This document shows, in pieces, positions 17,350 through 28,305 of a stretch of DNA of 64,000 nucleotides (within the stretch, counting starts at the first letter, position 1; the number at the start of each line of letters is the position of its first letter). Location of the stretch: assembly GCF_900205865.1 (NCBI RefSeq), contig NZ_LT906662.1, positions 2,307,411-2,371,410 on the forward strand, given 5' to 3'. Source of the DNA: Thermoanaerobacterium sp. RBIITD (GTDB taxonomy: Bacteria; Bacillota; Thermoanaerobacteria; Thermoanaerobacterales; Thermoanaerobacteraceae). The translations under genes were made by a program, and so were the position numbers. The notes beneath the pieces are model-generated. The model saw nothing but the letters and a program-made list of their open reading frames with translations. It was not told where the DNA came from and ran no database searches.

Positions 17350-18066
17350 ATGTTTTTAGAAACATATGAAACACACAATGCAGTTATAGATAAAAAACTA
17401 AAAGATAAGGTTGTTGTTGTTATAGATACCTTGAGGGCTACAAGTGTTATAACGACTGCACTTGTCAATGGAGCAAGGGAAGTTATACCTGTTTCAGAGA
17501 TTGAGGATGCCATTGAAATGTCCAATCGCCTTGAAAAGGGTAGTTTTCTCTTAGGGGGCGAAAGAAATGCTGTTAAAATAGATGGATTTGATCTTTCTAA
17601 TTCACCTCTCGAATATATGAGTGATGTTGTAAAAGGAAAGACGATTATTATTACGACTACAAATGGAACAAGAGCTCTTAAGAAAGCTTCATCATCAGAC
17701 GATGTCGTTGTTGGTTGCCTTTTAAATGTTTCGGCAGTTGCAGATTATATATACAGTCAAAATAAAGATACTTTGATAATATGTGCCGGTACAGAAGGGA
17801 AGTTTTCTATTGATGATGTTATAACAGCAGGTGCAATTATAAATAGGCTTAGAAGCAAAACTTCTTTTGAAAGTGACGACTTGTCAAAAGCTTGTTACTT
17901 CTTATATAAATCTTTTGAGAACAATATTATGGATATCATGAAATATGGTTATCATTTAAATAGGATTGAGAAGCTTGGATTTCACGATGATATAAAATTT
18001 TGTACAACGATAGATATGTTTTCAGTAGTTCCTAAATATAGAGATGGTGTAGTCAAATTGATATAA
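17350..18066 (+). CDS. comB: 2-phosphosulfolactate phosphatase family protein (ComB-like)
   Basis: A 238-residue protein of the ComB family with its conserved blocks: VVVIDTLRATSVITTAL (residues ~20-36), GGERNAVKIDGFDLSNSPLEY, TNGTRAL and ICAGTEGKFSIDDVITAGAI. The family hydrolyses (2R)-2-phospho-3-sulfolactate, a step of coenzyme M or sulfolactate synthesis; many Firmicutes carry it without the rest of the pathway, and its role there, perhaps spore sulfolactate, is uncertain. No sulfolactate partner genes are in the window. It ends in a GC-rich hairpin. Confidence 0.85.
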   Translation: MFLETYETHNAVIDKKLKDKVVVVIDTLRATSVITTALVNGAREVIPVSEIEDAIEMSNRLEKGSFLLGGERNAVKIDGFDLSNSPLEYMSDVVKGKTIIITTTNGTRALKKASSSDDVVVGCLLNVSAVADYIYSQNKDTLIICAGTEGKFSIDDVITAGAIINRLRSKTSFESDDLSKACYFLYKSFENNIMDIMKYGYHLNRIEKLGFHDDIKFCTTIDMFSVVPKYRDGVVKLI

Positions 18067-18085
18067 GCCGGCGTGTGCCGGCTTA
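18064..18085 (+). terminator. GC-rich hairpin after comB
   Basis: TAAGCCGGC pairs perfectly with GCCGGCTTA around GTGT, overlapping the stop. It is not followed by a U-tract, so it may protect the transcript end or stop polymerase inefficiently. Confidence 0.6.
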
Positions 18086-18095
18086 AAACATATGT

Positions 18096-18124
18096 TTGTG
18101 TTGATTTTGCACCTGTGATATAAT
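18096..18124 (+). promoter_or_regulatory. Promoter of the uvrB operon, extended -10
   Basis: TTGTGT, 17-nt spacer, TATAAT with an upstream TG (TGATATAAT). No LexA-like box of the GAAC-N4-GTTC type is obvious around it. Confidence 0.7.
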
Positions 18125-18167
18125 AATATATGGTATTCGGAAAGAATTATTTTTAGAAGGTGTTATT

Positions 18168-20153
18168 ATGAGTAATTTTAAGCTTGTTTCAGATTACAAA
18201 CCAACAGGTGACCAACCTGATGCTATAGAGAAATTGACAGAAGGAGTAAATATGGGCCTAAGATGTCAAACATTACTCGGTGTTACTGGTTCGGGAAAAA
18301 CATATACTATGGCAAATATAATTAAAACTGTAAATAAACCGACACTTGTGATAGCCCATAATAAGACATTAGCGGCACAATTGTGCTCTGAATTTAAGGA
18401 ATTTTTTCCAGATAATGCTGTTGAATATTTTGTAAGTTACTATGATTATTATCAGCCTGAAGCATATGTACCGCAGACGGATACTTATATAGAGAAGGAT
18501 GCATCAATAAATGAAGAAATTGATAAGCTTAGGCACTCTGCAACGGCGGCACTCTTTGAAAGAAGAGATGTCATAATCGTTGCAAGTGTTTCGTGTATAT
18601 ATGGTCTTGGTGATCCAGAGGATTACGAAGATTTGATGCTGTCTTTAAGGCCTGGCATGGTGAAAGATAGAGATGAGATACTTAAAAAACTTGTTGATAT
18701 ACATTATGAGAGAAATGATATAAATTTTGTAAGAGGCAAGTTTAGAGTGAGAGGGGACGTTATAGAAGTTTTCCCTGCATCATCATCTGAAAGAGCTATT
18801 AGAATTGAACTTTTTGGTGATGAGATAGATAGGATAACAGAAATAGATGTCCTGACAGGCGAAGTTGTAGGTGAAAGAAGTCATGTGGCTATATTTCCGG
18901 CCTCCCACTATGCAACATCAAAAGAGAAACTTAGAAGAGCAATTGTAAGCATTGAAGAGGAGTTAGAAGAAAGGTATAAAGAGCTAAAAGAACAAGGCAA
19001 AATACTTGAAGCGGAAAGGTTAAAACAGAGGACAAATTATGACATTGAAATGCTCCAAGAAGTCGGTTATTGCTCAGGAATAGAGAATTATTCAAGGCAT
19101 ATATCCGGAAGGCCAAAAGGAAGTCCACCGTATACATTGCTAGATTACTTCCCTAAGGATTTTCTCATGTTTATCGATGAATCACATGTAACATTGCCAC
19201 AAATAAGAGGAATGTATAATGGTGACAGGGCAAGGAAAGAGTCTTTAGTAGAATTTGGATTTAGACTTCCATCAGCTTTTGACAATAGGCCTTTAAAATT
19301 TGAAGAATTCGAAAAGAGGATAAATCAGCTTATATGTGTTTCTGCAACACCTGGTCCGTATGAAATGGAGCATTCTGAAAGGATTGTTGAGCAGATTATT
19401 CGTCCAACTGGATTAATAGATCCTGAGATAAAGGTAAAACCTGTAAAAGGTCAGGTTGATGACCTATTGAGTGAAATTAAAGTAACTGTTGATAAGGGCT
19501 ATCGTGTACTTGTTACAACATTGACTAAAAAGATGGCAGAAGATTTGACAGATTATTTCAATGATATGGGGATTAAAGTAAAATATCTCCATTCTGATGT
19601 TGAAACTATCGAGAGGATGGAGATTATTAGGGATTTAAGGCTTGGCAAGTTTGATGTATTGATAGGTATCAATCTTTTAAGGGAAGGACTCGATATACCA
19701 GAAGTCGCTCTTGTAGCTATTCTTGATGCGGATAAAGAAGGATTCTTACGTTCGGAAACATCTCTTATACAGACTATTGGACGTGCAGCGAGAAATGTAG
19801 ATGGCCATGTTATAATGTATGCAGATGTTGTAACAGACTCTATGAGAAACGCAATAAATGAGACAAATAGAAGAAGAAATATACAGATGGAATACAATAA
19901 AAAGCACGGTATAACGCCGAAGACAATTGTAAAGGGCATTAGAGATGTAATAGAGGCGACAAAAGTAGCTGAGGATAAAAAGCCATATGTGACTAAGAAG
20001 GCAGATATTATAGATAGAACAATGATAGAAAATACGATAAATACACTTGAAGATGAGATGAAAAAAGCTGCTCAAAACCTTGAGTTTGAAAAGGCAGCAA
20101 AACTGAGAGACAGAATATTTGAGCTTAAGAAGATGCTTAAAAATGCAATATAA
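18168..20153 (+). CDS. uvrB: Excinuclease ABC subunit B
   Basis: The 661-residue product is full length. Walker A is GVTGSGKT (38-45), the beta-hairpin region [21 protein letters not shown] (split by reading order around residue 95), the DEAD-like box FIDESHVT (near 335), helicase motifs [11 protein letters not shown] and [30 protein letters not shown], and a C-terminal UVR motif ([23 protein letters not shown]). It verifies damage with UvrA and loads UvrC in nucleotide excision repair. It is first in an operon with uvrA 32 bases downstream. Confidence 0.97.
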   Translation: MSNFKLVSDYKPTGDQPDAIEKLTEGVNMGLRCQTLLGVTGSGKTYTMANIIKTVNKPTLVIAHNKTLAAQLCSEFKEFFPDNAVEYFVSYYDYYQPEAYVPQTDTYIEKDASINEEIDKLRHSATAALFERRDVIIVASVSCIYGLGDPEDYEDLMLSLRPGMVKDRDEILKKLVDIHYERNDINFVRGKFRVRGDVIEVFPASSSERAIRIELFGDEIDRITEIDVLTGEVVGERSHVAIFPASHYATSKEKLRRAIVSIEEELEERYKELKEQGKILEAERLKQRTNYDIEMLQEVGYCSGIENYSRHISGRPKGSPPYTLLDYFPKDFLMFIDESHVTLPQIRGMYNGDRARKESLVEFGFRLPSAFDNRPLKFEEFEKRINQLICVSATPGPYEMEHSERIVEQIIRPTGLIDPEIKVKPVKGQVDDLLSEIKVTVDKGYRVLVTTLTKKMAEDLTDYFNDMGIKVKYLHSDVETIERMEIIRDLRLGKFDVLIGINLLREGLDIPEVALVAILDADKEGFLRSETSLIQTIGRAARNVDGHVIMYADVVTDSMRNAINETNRRRNIQMEYNKKHGITPKTIVKGIRDVIEATKVAEDKKPYVTKKADIIDRTMIENTINTLEDEMKKAAQNLEFEKAAKLRDRIFELKKMLKNAI

Positions 20154-20185
20154 ATTCTTTCTCATTATTGAAAGGGAGAACTAAA

Positions 20186-22966
20186 TTGGCAATAGATAAA
20201 ATAATCATTAAAGGTGCGAAAGTACACAATCTGAAAAACATAGATGTTGAGATACCCCGTGATAAACTTGTAGTCATAACTGGTTTATCTGGATCTGGCA
20301 AATCATCGCTTGCATTTGATACCATATATGCAGAGGGGCAAAGAAGGTATGTTGAGTCATTATCTGCATACGCCCGACAGTTTTTAGGACAGATGGATAA
20401 ACCGGATGTCGAGTATATAGAGGGACTTTCACCAGCTATATCAATTGACCAAAAGACGACTAATAGAAACCCTCGATCGACAGTCGGTACTGTCACAGAA
20501 ATATACGATTATCTTAGGTTGCTCTATGCGAGGATAGGCATACCACATTGTCCAAAGTGCGGACGAGAAATATCGATGCAGACAGTTGACCAGATGGTTG
20601 ATAGGATAATGGAACTTAAAGAGGGAACAAGGATACAGATACTTTCACCAATTGTAAGGGGAAGAAAGGGTGAGTATCAAAAGCTAATAGAAGATGTCAA
20701 GAAAAGCGGATATGTTAGAGTAAAAATTGACGGCATATTGTATGACATTAGTGAAGAAATAAAATTAGAGAAAAATAAAAAGCATACGATAGAGGTGGTA
20801 ATTGATAGAGTAATTATAAAGCCTAATATAGAATCACGCCTTACAGATTCAATTGAAGCCGCTTTAAAGCTTGCAGATGGCATAGTTACTATAGATGTAA
20901 TAAATGGCGAAGAATTCACACTTTCAGAAAAGTATTCATGTCCTGACTGCAATATAGGGATAGAGGAACTGTCGCCAAGGATGTTTTCCTTTAATAGCCC
21001 ATATGGTGCATGTCCTACATGTACGGGGCTTGGAGAATTTATGAGGGTTGACCCAGACTTATTAATACCTGACAAAAGCAAATCACTTGAATCAGGGGCT
21101 TTATCAGGATTTATTGCATCACAGGATAGCTACACATATCAGAATATATTGAGGGTTGTTGAGTACTATGGTTACACAGAAAGAACACCATTTGATAAAT
21201 TTAGCGATGATTTAATAAATATCCTTTTATATGGGAAGGATAAAAGTGGCAAGAGACATGGTTTTGAAGGAATTGTAAATAATCTTGAAAGAAGGTATAA
21301 TTCTACTAATTCCAGTTTTATGAGGGATGAAATCGAAAAATACATGAGGCCAATAACTTGTCCTGACTGCCACGGTGCTCGCTTAAAACCAGAGGTCTTA
21401 GCTGTTACTGTTGGTGGGAAATCTATAAATAAAGTAACAGATTTTTCTGTTATTGAACTATTAAAATTTATAGATGAACTAAAATTAACACAGAGAGAAG
21501 AGTTTATAGCACATCAGATATTAAAGGAAATAAAAGCAAGACTTAATTTTCTTAAGGATGTAGGACTTGACTATCTTACACTTTCAAGAAGTGCCAGCAC
21601 ATTATCCGGTGGAGAATCTCAAAGAATAAGGCTCGCAAGCCAGATAGGTTCAGGTCTTGTAGGTGTGACATATATACTTGATGAACCAAGCATTGGACTA
21701 CATCAAAGGGATAATGAAAGGCTTTTGAATTCATTGAAAAAGCTTAAGGACCAAGGGAATACCTTGATCGTCGTAGAACATGACGAAGATACCATGTTTG
21801 CAGCCGATTATATAGTCGATGTGGGACCAGGACCTGGTGCACATGGTGGTAAAGTCGTAGCAGCTGGTACAGTTGATGAGATAATGGCTTGTAAGGAATC
21901 ACTGACGGGCCAATATTTAAGCGGCAAAAAGAAAATTGAAGTACCAAAGTTTAGAAGAAAACCAAATGGACACAATATAATAGTACATGGTGCAAGTGAA
22001 AACAATCTTAAGAATATAGATGTGAAATTTCCTCTTGGGATTTTTATCTGTATAACAGGTGTGTCGGGCTCTGGTAAAAGTACACTTATAAATGAGATAC
22101 TTTATAAGGCACTTGCACAAAAATTATATAAAGCTAAAGATATTCCGGGCAAATATGACTCATTAGAAGGAATTGAATTCGTCGATAAGGTTATAAATAT
22201 CGATCAATCACCTATAGGTAGGACACCAAGGTCAAATCCTGCGACATATACAGGTGTATTTGATCCTATTAGAGAATTATTTTCCAATACACCGGATGCT
22301 AAAATGAGAGGTTACAAACCTGGCCGTTTTAGCTTCAATGTTAAAGGCGGAAGATGCGAAGCATGCAGTGGTGATGGCATTATAAAAATAGAGATGAATT
22401 TCCTCCCGGATGTATATGTGCCATGTGAAGTATGCAAAGGGAGTAGGTACAATAGGGAGACACTTGAAATAAAATATAAAGGAAAGAATATTTCAGATGT
22501 ACTGAATATGACTGTTGAGGAAGCGCTAGAGTTTTTCAAGAATATACCGAGGATAAAAAGCAAGCTTGAAACATTAAATGATGTTGGCCTTGGCTATATC
22601 AAACTCGGTCAGCCTTCTACACAATTATCAGGTGGTGAAGCACAGAGGGTAAAACTTGCAACAGAGCTTTCAAGACGCTCAACAGGAAAGACAATTTATA
22701 TATTGGATGAACCAACGACAGGTCTCCACTTTGCAGATGTAGATAGGCTACTGGATGTTTTAAACAGGCTCGTAGAAGGTGGTAATACAGTTATAGTTAT
22801 TGAACACAACCTTGATGTAATAAAATCTGCTGATTACATTATTGATATGGGGCCAGAAGGTGGAGATCGAGGTGGAGAAGTTATTGCTACAGGTACACCT
22901 GAAGAGATTGCAAATAATAATATTTCATATACAGGGCAGTTTTTGAAAAAAATCCTTGCCAGATAA
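20186..22966 (+). CDS. uvrA: Excinuclease ABC subunit A
   Basis: About 926 residues from TTG 20186, chosen because AAAGGGAGAA lies just upstream; a TTG at 20168 would begin before that site. Two ABC modules are visible: Walker A GLSGSGKS and GVSGSGKS, signatures [12 protein letters not shown] and [12 protein letters not shown], Walker [15 protein letters not shown] and [14 protein letters not shown]. Zinc clusters occur as CPKCG, CPDCN with CPTC, and CEAC with CEVC. UvrA dimers recognise DNA lesions and deliver UvrB. The gene lies between uvrB and an FHA-ftsW-pbp group. Confidence 0.96.
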   Translation: MAIDKIIIKGAKVHNLKNIDVEIPRDKLVVITGLSGSGKSSLAFDTIYAEGQRRYVESLSAYARQFLGQMDKPDVEYIEGLSPAISIDQKTTNRNPRSTVGTVTEIYDYLRLLYARIGIPHCPKCGREISMQTVDQMVDRIMELKEGTRIQILSPIVRGRKGEYQKLIEDVKKSGYVRVKIDGILYDISEEIKLEKNKKHTIEVVIDRVIIKPNIESRLTDSIEAALKLADGIVTIDVINGEEFTLSEKYSCPDCNIGIEELSPRMFSFNSPYGACPTCTGLGEFMRVDPDLLIPDKSKSLESGALSGFIASQDSYTYQNILRVVEYYGYTERTPFDKFSDDLINILLYGKDKSGKRHGFEGIVNNLERRYNSTNSSFMRDEIEKYMRPITCPDCHGARLKPEVLAVTVGGKSINKVTDFSVIELLKFIDELKLTQREEFIAHQILKEIKARLNFLKDVGLDYLTLSRSASTLSGGESQRIRLASQIGSGLVGVTYILDEPSIGLHQRDNERLLNSLKKLKDQGNTLIVVEHDEDTMFAADYIVDVGPGPGAHGGKVVAAGTVDEIMACKESLTGQYLSGKKKIEVPKFRRKPNGHNIIVHGASENNLKNIDVKFPLGIFICITGVSGSGKSTLINEILYKALAQKLYKAKDIPGKYDSLEGIEFVDKVINIDQSPIGRTPRSNPATYTGVFDPIRELFSNTPDAKMRGYKPGRFSFNVKGGRCEACSGDGIIKIEMNFLPDVYVPCEVCKGSRYNRETLEIKYKGKNISDVLNMTVEEALEFFKNIPRIKSKLETLNDVGLGYIKLGQPSTQLSGGEAQRVKLATELSRRSTGKTIYILDEPTTGLHFADVDRLLDVLNRLVEGGNTVIVIEHNLDVIKSADYIIDMGPEGGDRGGEVIATGTPEEIANNNISYTGQFLKKILAR

Positions 22967-22978
22967 TGAGGTGTTTTT

Positions 22979-23380
22979 ATGTATACACTGGCAGCAAATA
23001 TATTAAAATATGTTCTTATAGCACTAATATATCTTTTTCTTTTTAGAGTATTTAAGATAATTTATTTAGACATTAAAGGGGTTAGAAAAGAAAGAGAAGT
23101 GATGAAAGCTAAGCTTGTATCACTTTCTGGTGCCGGCAGTTTCAATTTATTTGAAGTAACTACGATTGGACGAGCGGACGACTGTGATATTGTCATAGAG
23201 AATCCATATGTATCGAGCAAACATGCTATGATAAGAAAAAAAGGCAACAAATACGTGATACAGGATCTAAACAGTACAAATGGAACATTTGTAAATGGTA
23301 ATCGCATAAAAAATATTGTCAGAATAAAAAATAACGATATAATAAGACTTGGCAATGAAGAATATAGATTTATAGCTTAA
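22979..23380 (+). CDS. FHA domain membrane protein
   Basis: A 133-residue protein with one N-terminal membrane span (residues ~8-26) and a complete FHA domain at about 55-130: TTIGRADDCDIVIENPYVSSKHAMI, then LNSTNGTFVNGNRI. The phosphothreonine-binding Gly-Arg, Ser-x-x-His and Asn-Gly are all present. It would dock Thr-phosphorylated partners at the membrane. The order FHA, ftsW/rodA, penicillin-binding protein recalls the fhaB-rodA-pbpA block of Actinobacteria and many Clostridia, usually linked to Ser/Thr kinase control of wall synthesis; no kinase is in this window. Confidence 0.88.
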   Translation: MYTLAANILKYVLIALIYLFLFRVFKIIYLDIKGVRKEREVMKAKLVSLSGAGSFNLFEVTTIGRADDCDIVIENPYVSSKHAMIRKKGNKYVIQDLNSTNGTFVNGNRIKNIVRIKNNDIIRLGNEEYRFIA

Positions 23381-23392
23381 GGTGGAATATTA

Positions 23393-24637
23393 ATGGAAGA
23401 ATATATTAAGACCGGTTCAAAAGCTATGAGAAATATTTTTTGGATATTTCTCATAGCATTTATGCTACTTTTTATTTATCATAAACCAAAAGGCTTTGAC
23501 ACAATATATTTTACAGTAGCTTTTTTGCTACTTATATATATAGTATATTATATGCATGTACGCCTATTTCCTATGGGGGAAATCCAACTTATTATTTTAA
23601 GTTCTTTTCTCGCAGAAATGGGATTGATTATGATATACAGGGTAGCACCGGATTTGATATTAAAGCAGATAGTCTGGATATTTATTGGCTTTATATTGTA
23701 TTTTATAGCGTCGTATGTTTCAAAATATTATGATTTCTTTTATAAAGTAAGGTATGGAAACTTTGTATACCTTGCTATATCATTTATATTGCTTTTTTCA
23801 ACCTTTGTATTAGGCAAAGAAATAGGTGGCTCGAAAAACTGGCTGACATTTGGATCTATTTCAATACAGCCATCTGAATTAGTAAAAATTATCTATATTA
23901 TATTTCTTGCAAGGTATCTTAAAGATCACAAGACTACTAAGGATATAATAAAAGTCGGTATAATAACAATAGCAATTGTAGGGATACTGGTAATTGAAAA
24001 AGATTTGGGTACTGCATTATTATTTTATCTTACAACGACATTTATGATATTTGTAGCTACGTCGAATTTGCTGTATACATCTGTAAGTCTAATATTTCTT
24101 GGCTTTAGCGGTGTTGTATCATATTTTCTTTTTAATCATGTAAGAGTAAGAATTCAAGCATGGCTAAATCCGTGGATGGATGTTCCCGGCAAGACATATC
24201 AGATAGCACAATCCCTTTTTGCGATAGGTGCGGGAGGATTTTTTGGTACAGGCCTTGGTATGGGACACCCAGAGTATATACCAGTTGTTGCCAGCGATTT
24301 TATTTTTTCGGCCATTAGCGAGGAATTTGGCATGCTAGGCTCTGTTGCGATTATATTGGTTTATTTTGTAATCATGTATAGGGGTATAAGAGTTGCCCTT
24401 GATGCCAAGGACGATTTTGGCGCATTAATTGCAATAGGATTAATTAGCATGTTTAGTTTACAAGTATTTACGATAATAGGTGGTGTAATTAAATTTATAC
24501 CATTAACGGGTGTTACACTTCCCTTTGTCAGCTATGGCGGGAGTTCAATGATAATGAGTTTTATTACATTGGGAATGCTAAATGGTATAGCTGTAAGAGA
24601 GGATGAGAATGTTGAACAGTATGAACCGCAACATTAA
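23393..24637 (+). CDS. SEDS peptidoglycan polymerase, FtsW/RodA family
   Basis: A 414-residue polytopic protein with about ten membrane segments. SEDS signatures are GKEIGGSKNWLTFGSISIQPSELVKI (around residue 140), EKDLGTALLF, the extracellular loop QAWLNPWMDVPGKTYQIAQSLFAIGAGGFFGTGLGMG, VASDFIFSAISEEFGMLG, and PLTGVTLPFVSYGGSSM. These proteins polymerise lipid II glycan strands with a class B PBP partner, which is encoded immediately downstream and overlaps it by 29 bases. Whether it serves division (FtsW) or elongation (RodA) cannot be told. Confidence 0.93.
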   Translation: MEEYIKTGSKAMRNIFWIFLIAFMLLFIYHKPKGFDTIYFTVAFLLLIYIVYYMHVRLFPMGEIQLIILSSFLAEMGLIMIYRVAPDLILKQIVWIFIGFILYFIASYVSKYYDFFYKVRYGNFVYLAISFILLFSTFVLGKEIGGSKNWLTFGSISIQPSELVKIIYIIFLARYLKDHKTTKDIIKVGIITIAIVGILVIEKDLGTALLFYLTTTFMIFVATSNLLYTSVSLIFLGFSGVVSYFLFNHVRVRIQAWLNPWMDVPGKTYQIAQSLFAIGAGGFFGTGLGMGHPEYIPVVASDFIFSAISEEFGMLGSVAIILVYFVIMYRGIRVALDAKDDFGALIAIGLISMFSLQVFTIIGGVIKFIPLTGVTLPFVSYGGSSMIMSFITLGMLNGIAVREDENVEQYEPQH

Positions 24638-26036
24638 GATACTTTTTATAGTTTTTTCCGCATTATTTATTAGTTTAATAGTCTATTTATCGTATTTTCA
24701 GCTTTACGAAAAAAATAAGCTTATAACAAGTTCATACAGTGCATATAATAAGAGGCTTATTGAACAAGAAAAGAAGATTTTTAGAGGAAGCATTCTCGAT
24801 AGAAATGGAAATGTTCTTGCAAAAAGTACTTTAGTAAATGGTGAGCAAATACGGCAATATCCCGATGGTGTTGCATTTGCAAATATAACAGGTTATAGCC
24901 GGAGAATATATCAGCAAGGAAGTACGGGTATAGAAAATGCTTATGACAGAGAGCTTCTTGGAATGGTGAATACAGATCCTATGACATTTTTAAGGGAGAC
25001 AGTTCTTGGAAAGGGGCAAAGGGGCGATGATGTCATATTGACTCTTGATAAAAATTTACAGGATGTTGCATATAATTCCCTCGGCGGCAGAAAGGGCGCT
25101 GTTGTAGCTATAGATCCAAAGACGGGGGATGTTCTCGCTATGGTTTCATCGCCATCATATGACCCAAATACACTTGGTGAGAATTGGAGTAATGTAATGA
25201 ATAGCCCTGATCATTTAGTATTAAATAGGGCTACACAAGGACTATATCCACCTGGCTCTGTATTTAAAATTATAACGACATCTGCGGCATTAACTTATAA
25301 ACCGGATATTTACAACCAAACATTTGACGATAAGGGTTATGTAATTGTTGATGGGAATAAAATAACTAATTATGATAGCATCGCATATGGCTCCATAGAT
25401 TTTAAAAAGGCTTTTTATGTTTCATCAAATTCATCATTTGTTAAAATAGGCCTTGAAGTAGGAAGAAGCGGCCTTGAAGCAATGGCAGGAAAATATGGGC
25501 TTAATGATAGTATTCCGTTTGATATACCTGTTGAAAGGAATCAGTTTCCGTCCATACCATTAATTGGAGGAAAAGTACAATTAGCCGAAAGCTCTATTGG
25601 TCAAGGTAAAATGCTTGTAACACCACTTACGATGGCATTGATGGCATCTGCACCTGCAAATGGTGGTGTTATAATGAAACCTCATTTGATGAAATATGTG
25701 CAAGATCCTGTTTCTGGGGAAATTTTAGAGAAGGCGATACCTGAAAAATACTTAAACCCAATAACAGCTGATGTAGCGGATAAAATAAAGCAGCTTATGA
25801 TAGGTGTTGTACAGCAAGGTACAGGTACTGCAGCACAGATACCAGGGATAACCGTTGCAGGGAAAACAGGCACAGCAGAAAACCCACATGGGACGGCTCA
25901 TGCATGGTTTGTGGGCTTTGCGCCAGCAGAAAATCCCAAAATCGTAGTTGCTGTCATTGTAGAAAACGGAGGTGCCGGTGGTGCTGTGGCGGCACCAATT
26001 GCTCGTGAAGTAATGCAGGCATATTTAGCACATTAA
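24609..26036 (+). CDS. Class B penicillin-binding protein (transpeptidase)
   Basis: About 475 residues from ATG 24609 (an ATG at 24603 is also possible); GAGAGG precedes it. One N-terminal membrane anchor (ILFIVFSALFISLIVYLSYF), a short dimerisation segment with RGSILDRNGNVLA, and a transpeptidase domain with SxxK in PPGSVFKIITTSA (near 220), SxN in SSNSSFVKIG, and KTG in AGKTGTAENP. No PASTA repeats. It cross-links peptidoglycan made by the upstream SEDS enzyme, whose gene it overlaps, a coupling typical of PbpA/PBP2 pairs. Confidence 0.93.
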   Translation: MLNSMNRNIKILFIVFSALFISLIVYLSYFQLYEKNKLITSSYSAYNKRLIEQEKKIFRGSILDRNGNVLAKSTLVNGEQIRQYPDGVAFANITGYSRRIYQQGSTGIENAYDRELLGMVNTDPMTFLRETVLGKGQRGDDVILTLDKNLQDVAYNSLGGRKGAVVAIDPKTGDVLAMVSSPSYDPNTLGENWSNVMNSPDHLVLNRATQGLYPPGSVFKIITTSAALTYKPDIYNQTFDDKGYVIVDGNKITNYDSIAYGSIDFKKAFYVSSNSSFVKIGLEVGRSGLEAMAGKYGLNDSIPFDIPVERNQFPSIPLIGGKVQLAESSIGQGKMLVTPLTMALMASAPANGGVIMKPHLMKYVQDPVSGEILEKAIPEKYLNPITADVADKIKQLMIGVVQQGTGTAAQIPGITVAGKTGTAENPHGTAHAWFVGFAPAENPKIVVAVIVENGGAGGAVAAPIAREVMQAYLAH

Positions 26037-26120
26037 AAAATACTTCCTGTCATTTTAAGATGATTGATGTGAACCGAAGAATATCAGATCTGAAAAAAAT
26101 GACCCAAAGTGACTAGATTG

Positions 26121-26129
26121 TGTTATAAT
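26121..26129 (+). promoter_or_regulatory. Extended -10 promoter for uvrC
   Basis: TGTTATAAT matches TGn-TATAAT; no good -35 is visible. It suggests uvrC has its own transcript. Confidence 0.5.
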
Positions 26130-26145
26130 TTTATTTGGTGATGTT

Positions 26146-27996
26146 ATGGTTGATATTGAGGAGAAATTAAAATTACTGCCGGAGAAACCCGGTGTTTATA
26201 TAATGAAGGATATAAGTGGTAAAATCATCTATGTTGGTAAAGCGGTAATCTTAAAAAATCGAGTGAGGCAGTATTTTCAAAGTCAAGCGAACCAGCTTCC
26301 AAAGGTAAGGATAATGGTGAAGCACATAAATGATTTTGAATATATTGTTACGGATACAGAACTTGAAGCACTTATACTGGAGTGCAATCTCATAAAAAAG
26401 CACAAGCCAAAATACAATATATTATTAAAAGATGACAAGAATTACCCATATATAAAAATAACGATAAATGAAGATTATCCCAAGATTCTTTTTACAAGGA
26501 GAGTTGAACCAGATGGTGCAAAATACTTTGGGCCATATAGCAGTGCATTTGCTGTAAGGGAAACGATAAAGCTTTTAAGGCGTATGTTCCCATTGAGGTC
26601 ATGCAATCGAAATATAGAAAGGGATATAGGCAAATACAGGGAATGCCTCTATTATCATATAGGTTTGTGCACGGCACCATGTACTGGAAAAATCTCAAAA
26701 GAAAATTACAGAAAACAGGTAGATGAAGCAATAATGTTTCTCGAAGGTAAACATGATGTTTTACTTAAAAAATTAAAAGAAGAGATGGACAAAGCTTCAC
26801 AGAATATGGAGTTTGAAAGAGCTGCAAGTCTTCGCGATCAGATATATGCGATTGAGAAGACTTCTGAAAAGCAGAAGATTATTTCTGTATCTGGTGAAGA
26901 TCAGGACGTAATTTCAATGGCAAGAAGTGCGGATGATTCATGTATACAGGTGTTTTTCATAAGAAGTGGGGAAATAAGCGGAAGAGAGCATTATTTTATG
27001 AAAAATACCGAAGAAATGAATAGAAGTGATGTTGTATCATCATTTATAAAACAGTTCTACGAAGGTGCACCATATGTTCCAAAAGAGATAATTACTGACG
27101 TCGATATGGAGGAAAGGGACATCCTTGCAGAGTGGTTATCTAAAAAAAGGGGAACAAAAGTAACGATAACAATACCAATTAAAGGGAAAAAGAAAGAGCT
27201 TGTCGATATGGTATACCAAAATGCTTTAGAAGCTTTAAAGAATGACGTAAATTTCAAAATGGAAAAGCAAAAAAATGATGCAGTTTCAGAATTATCAGAA
27301 TTACTTGGGCTGGGATACCTTGAAAGGATAGAAGCATACGACATATCAAATGTAAGAGGTACAGACAATGTTGCATCGATGGTTGTTTTTGTCGATGGGA
27401 AACCACACAAATCATCATACCGTAAATTTAATATTAAAACTGTTATTGGCCAAGATGACTATGGAAGCATGAGAGAAGTTTTGGAGAGAAGGTTACAGCA
27501 CGGTATTGAAGAGCAAAAGATGATTGACAATGGAGAGCTTGATGAAAATAAAGCAAAATTTAATATAATGCCGGATCTTATACTTGTCGATGGCGGATTA
27601 GGTCATGTTAACACTGCCAAAGAAGTGTTAAACAGCTTTAATATAGAAATACCTATATATGGTATGGTAAAAGATGCGAAACACAGAACTAGAGGTTTAG
27701 TCTCACCAGATGGCGAAATAGATATGCCGATGACGGGAAGGGCCTTTAGACTTGTTGCAGAAATACAGGATGAAGCGCACAGATTTGCTATAACCTTTCA
27801 CAAAGAAAGAAAAAGCCGTGGATTAAAAAGTGATTTATTAAACATTCCTGGTATTGGTGTGAAAAGGATGAAAGCACTATTTAACGAATTTAAAACAATT
27901 GAGGGCATAAGAAAAGCCAATGTTGATGAGCTTAAAAAAGTTAAAGGGATGAATGAAAAAGCAGCAGAAGCTTTATATGAATATTTTAGAAAATAG
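26146..27996 (+). CDS. uvrC: Excinuclease ABC subunit C
   Basis: The 616-residue product has every UvrC part: the GIY-YIG nuclease domain (residues ~12-92, PGVYIMKDISGKIIYVGKA), the Cys-containing linker, a UVR motif for UvrB contact (~205-240, MEFERAASLRDQIYAIE), the RNase H-like second nuclease (EAYDISNVRGTDNVASMVVF, ILVDGGLGHVNTA), and tandem helix-hairpin-helix motifs at the end (IPGIGVKRMKALF, VKGMNEKAAEALYEYF). It makes the two incisions around a lesion held by UvrB. A terminator hairpin begins at its stop codon. Confidence 0.97.
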   Translation: MVDIEEKLKLLPEKPGVYIMKDISGKIIYVGKAVILKNRVRQYFQSQANQLPKVRIMVKHINDFEYIVTDTELEALILECNLIKKHKPKYNILLKDDKNYPYIKITINEDYPKILFTRRVEPDGAKYFGPYSSAFAVRETIKLLRRMFPLRSCNRNIERDIGKYRECLYYHIGLCTAPCTGKISKENYRKQVDEAIMFLEGKHDVLLKKLKEEMDKASQNMEFERAASLRDQIYAIEKTSEKQKIISVSGEDQDVISMARSADDSCIQVFFIRSGEISGREHYFMKNTEEMNRSDVVSSFIKQFYEGAPYVPKEIITDVDMEERDILAEWLSKKRGTKVTITIPIKGKKKELVDMVYQNALEALKNDVNFKMEKQKNDAVSELSELLGLGYLERIEAYDISNVRGTDNVASMVVFVDGKPHKSSYRKFNIKTVIGQDDYGSMREVLERRLQHGIEEQKMIDNGELDENKAKFNIMPDLILVDGGLGHVNTAKEVLNSFNIEIPIYGMVKDAKHRTRGLVSPDGEIDMPMTGRAFRLVAEIQDEAHRFAITFHKERKSRGLKSDLLNIPGIGVKRMKALFNEFKTIEGIRKANVDELKKVKGMNEKAAEALYEYFRK

Positions 27997-28026
27997 AGGT
28001 AGCAGGAAGCATTTCCTGATACCTCT
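27996..28026 (+). terminator. Hairpin terminator after uvrC
   Basis: GAGGTAGCAGGAA pairs with TTCCTGATACCTC (one mismatch) around GCAT. The U-tract is poor, so termination strength is uncertain. Confidence 0.65.
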
Positions 28027-28232
28027 TCGCGTAGACTTGCACATATATCAACGAATATATTAATATATTCGGGGTCTGAAGGGATATCAGCGATTTTTTT
28101 AAACATTTTAGAGGAGTTTTCTGTTTTAAAGGATATATTACAATTTATAGGATTTAAAGCCTCGCAATACATTTAAAAGAGTTGTTCTACAACATCCATT
28201 CTGGCTTGTAAAGCAATAGAATTTTCCTTCAT
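28027..28232 (-). pseudogene. Possible decayed small gene between uvrC and birA
   Basis: On the minus strand an ATG at 28232 opens 19 codons (MKENSIALQARMDVVEQLF), hits TAA at 28173-28175, and the same frame continues for ~50 codons with ordinary protein-like composition (FKKIADIPSDPEYINIFVD, SLREEV) before running antisense into uvrC. This looks like one frame broken by a nonsense codon. I do not recognise the family and chance is possible. Nothing else is seen in 28027-28305. Confidence 0.25.
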
Positions 28233-28305
28233 GAATCTTAAGTGAAATATATAAAAAACCGTTTTTTGAACGTAATAATATATTTGGTAAAATATATAGT
28301 TAATT

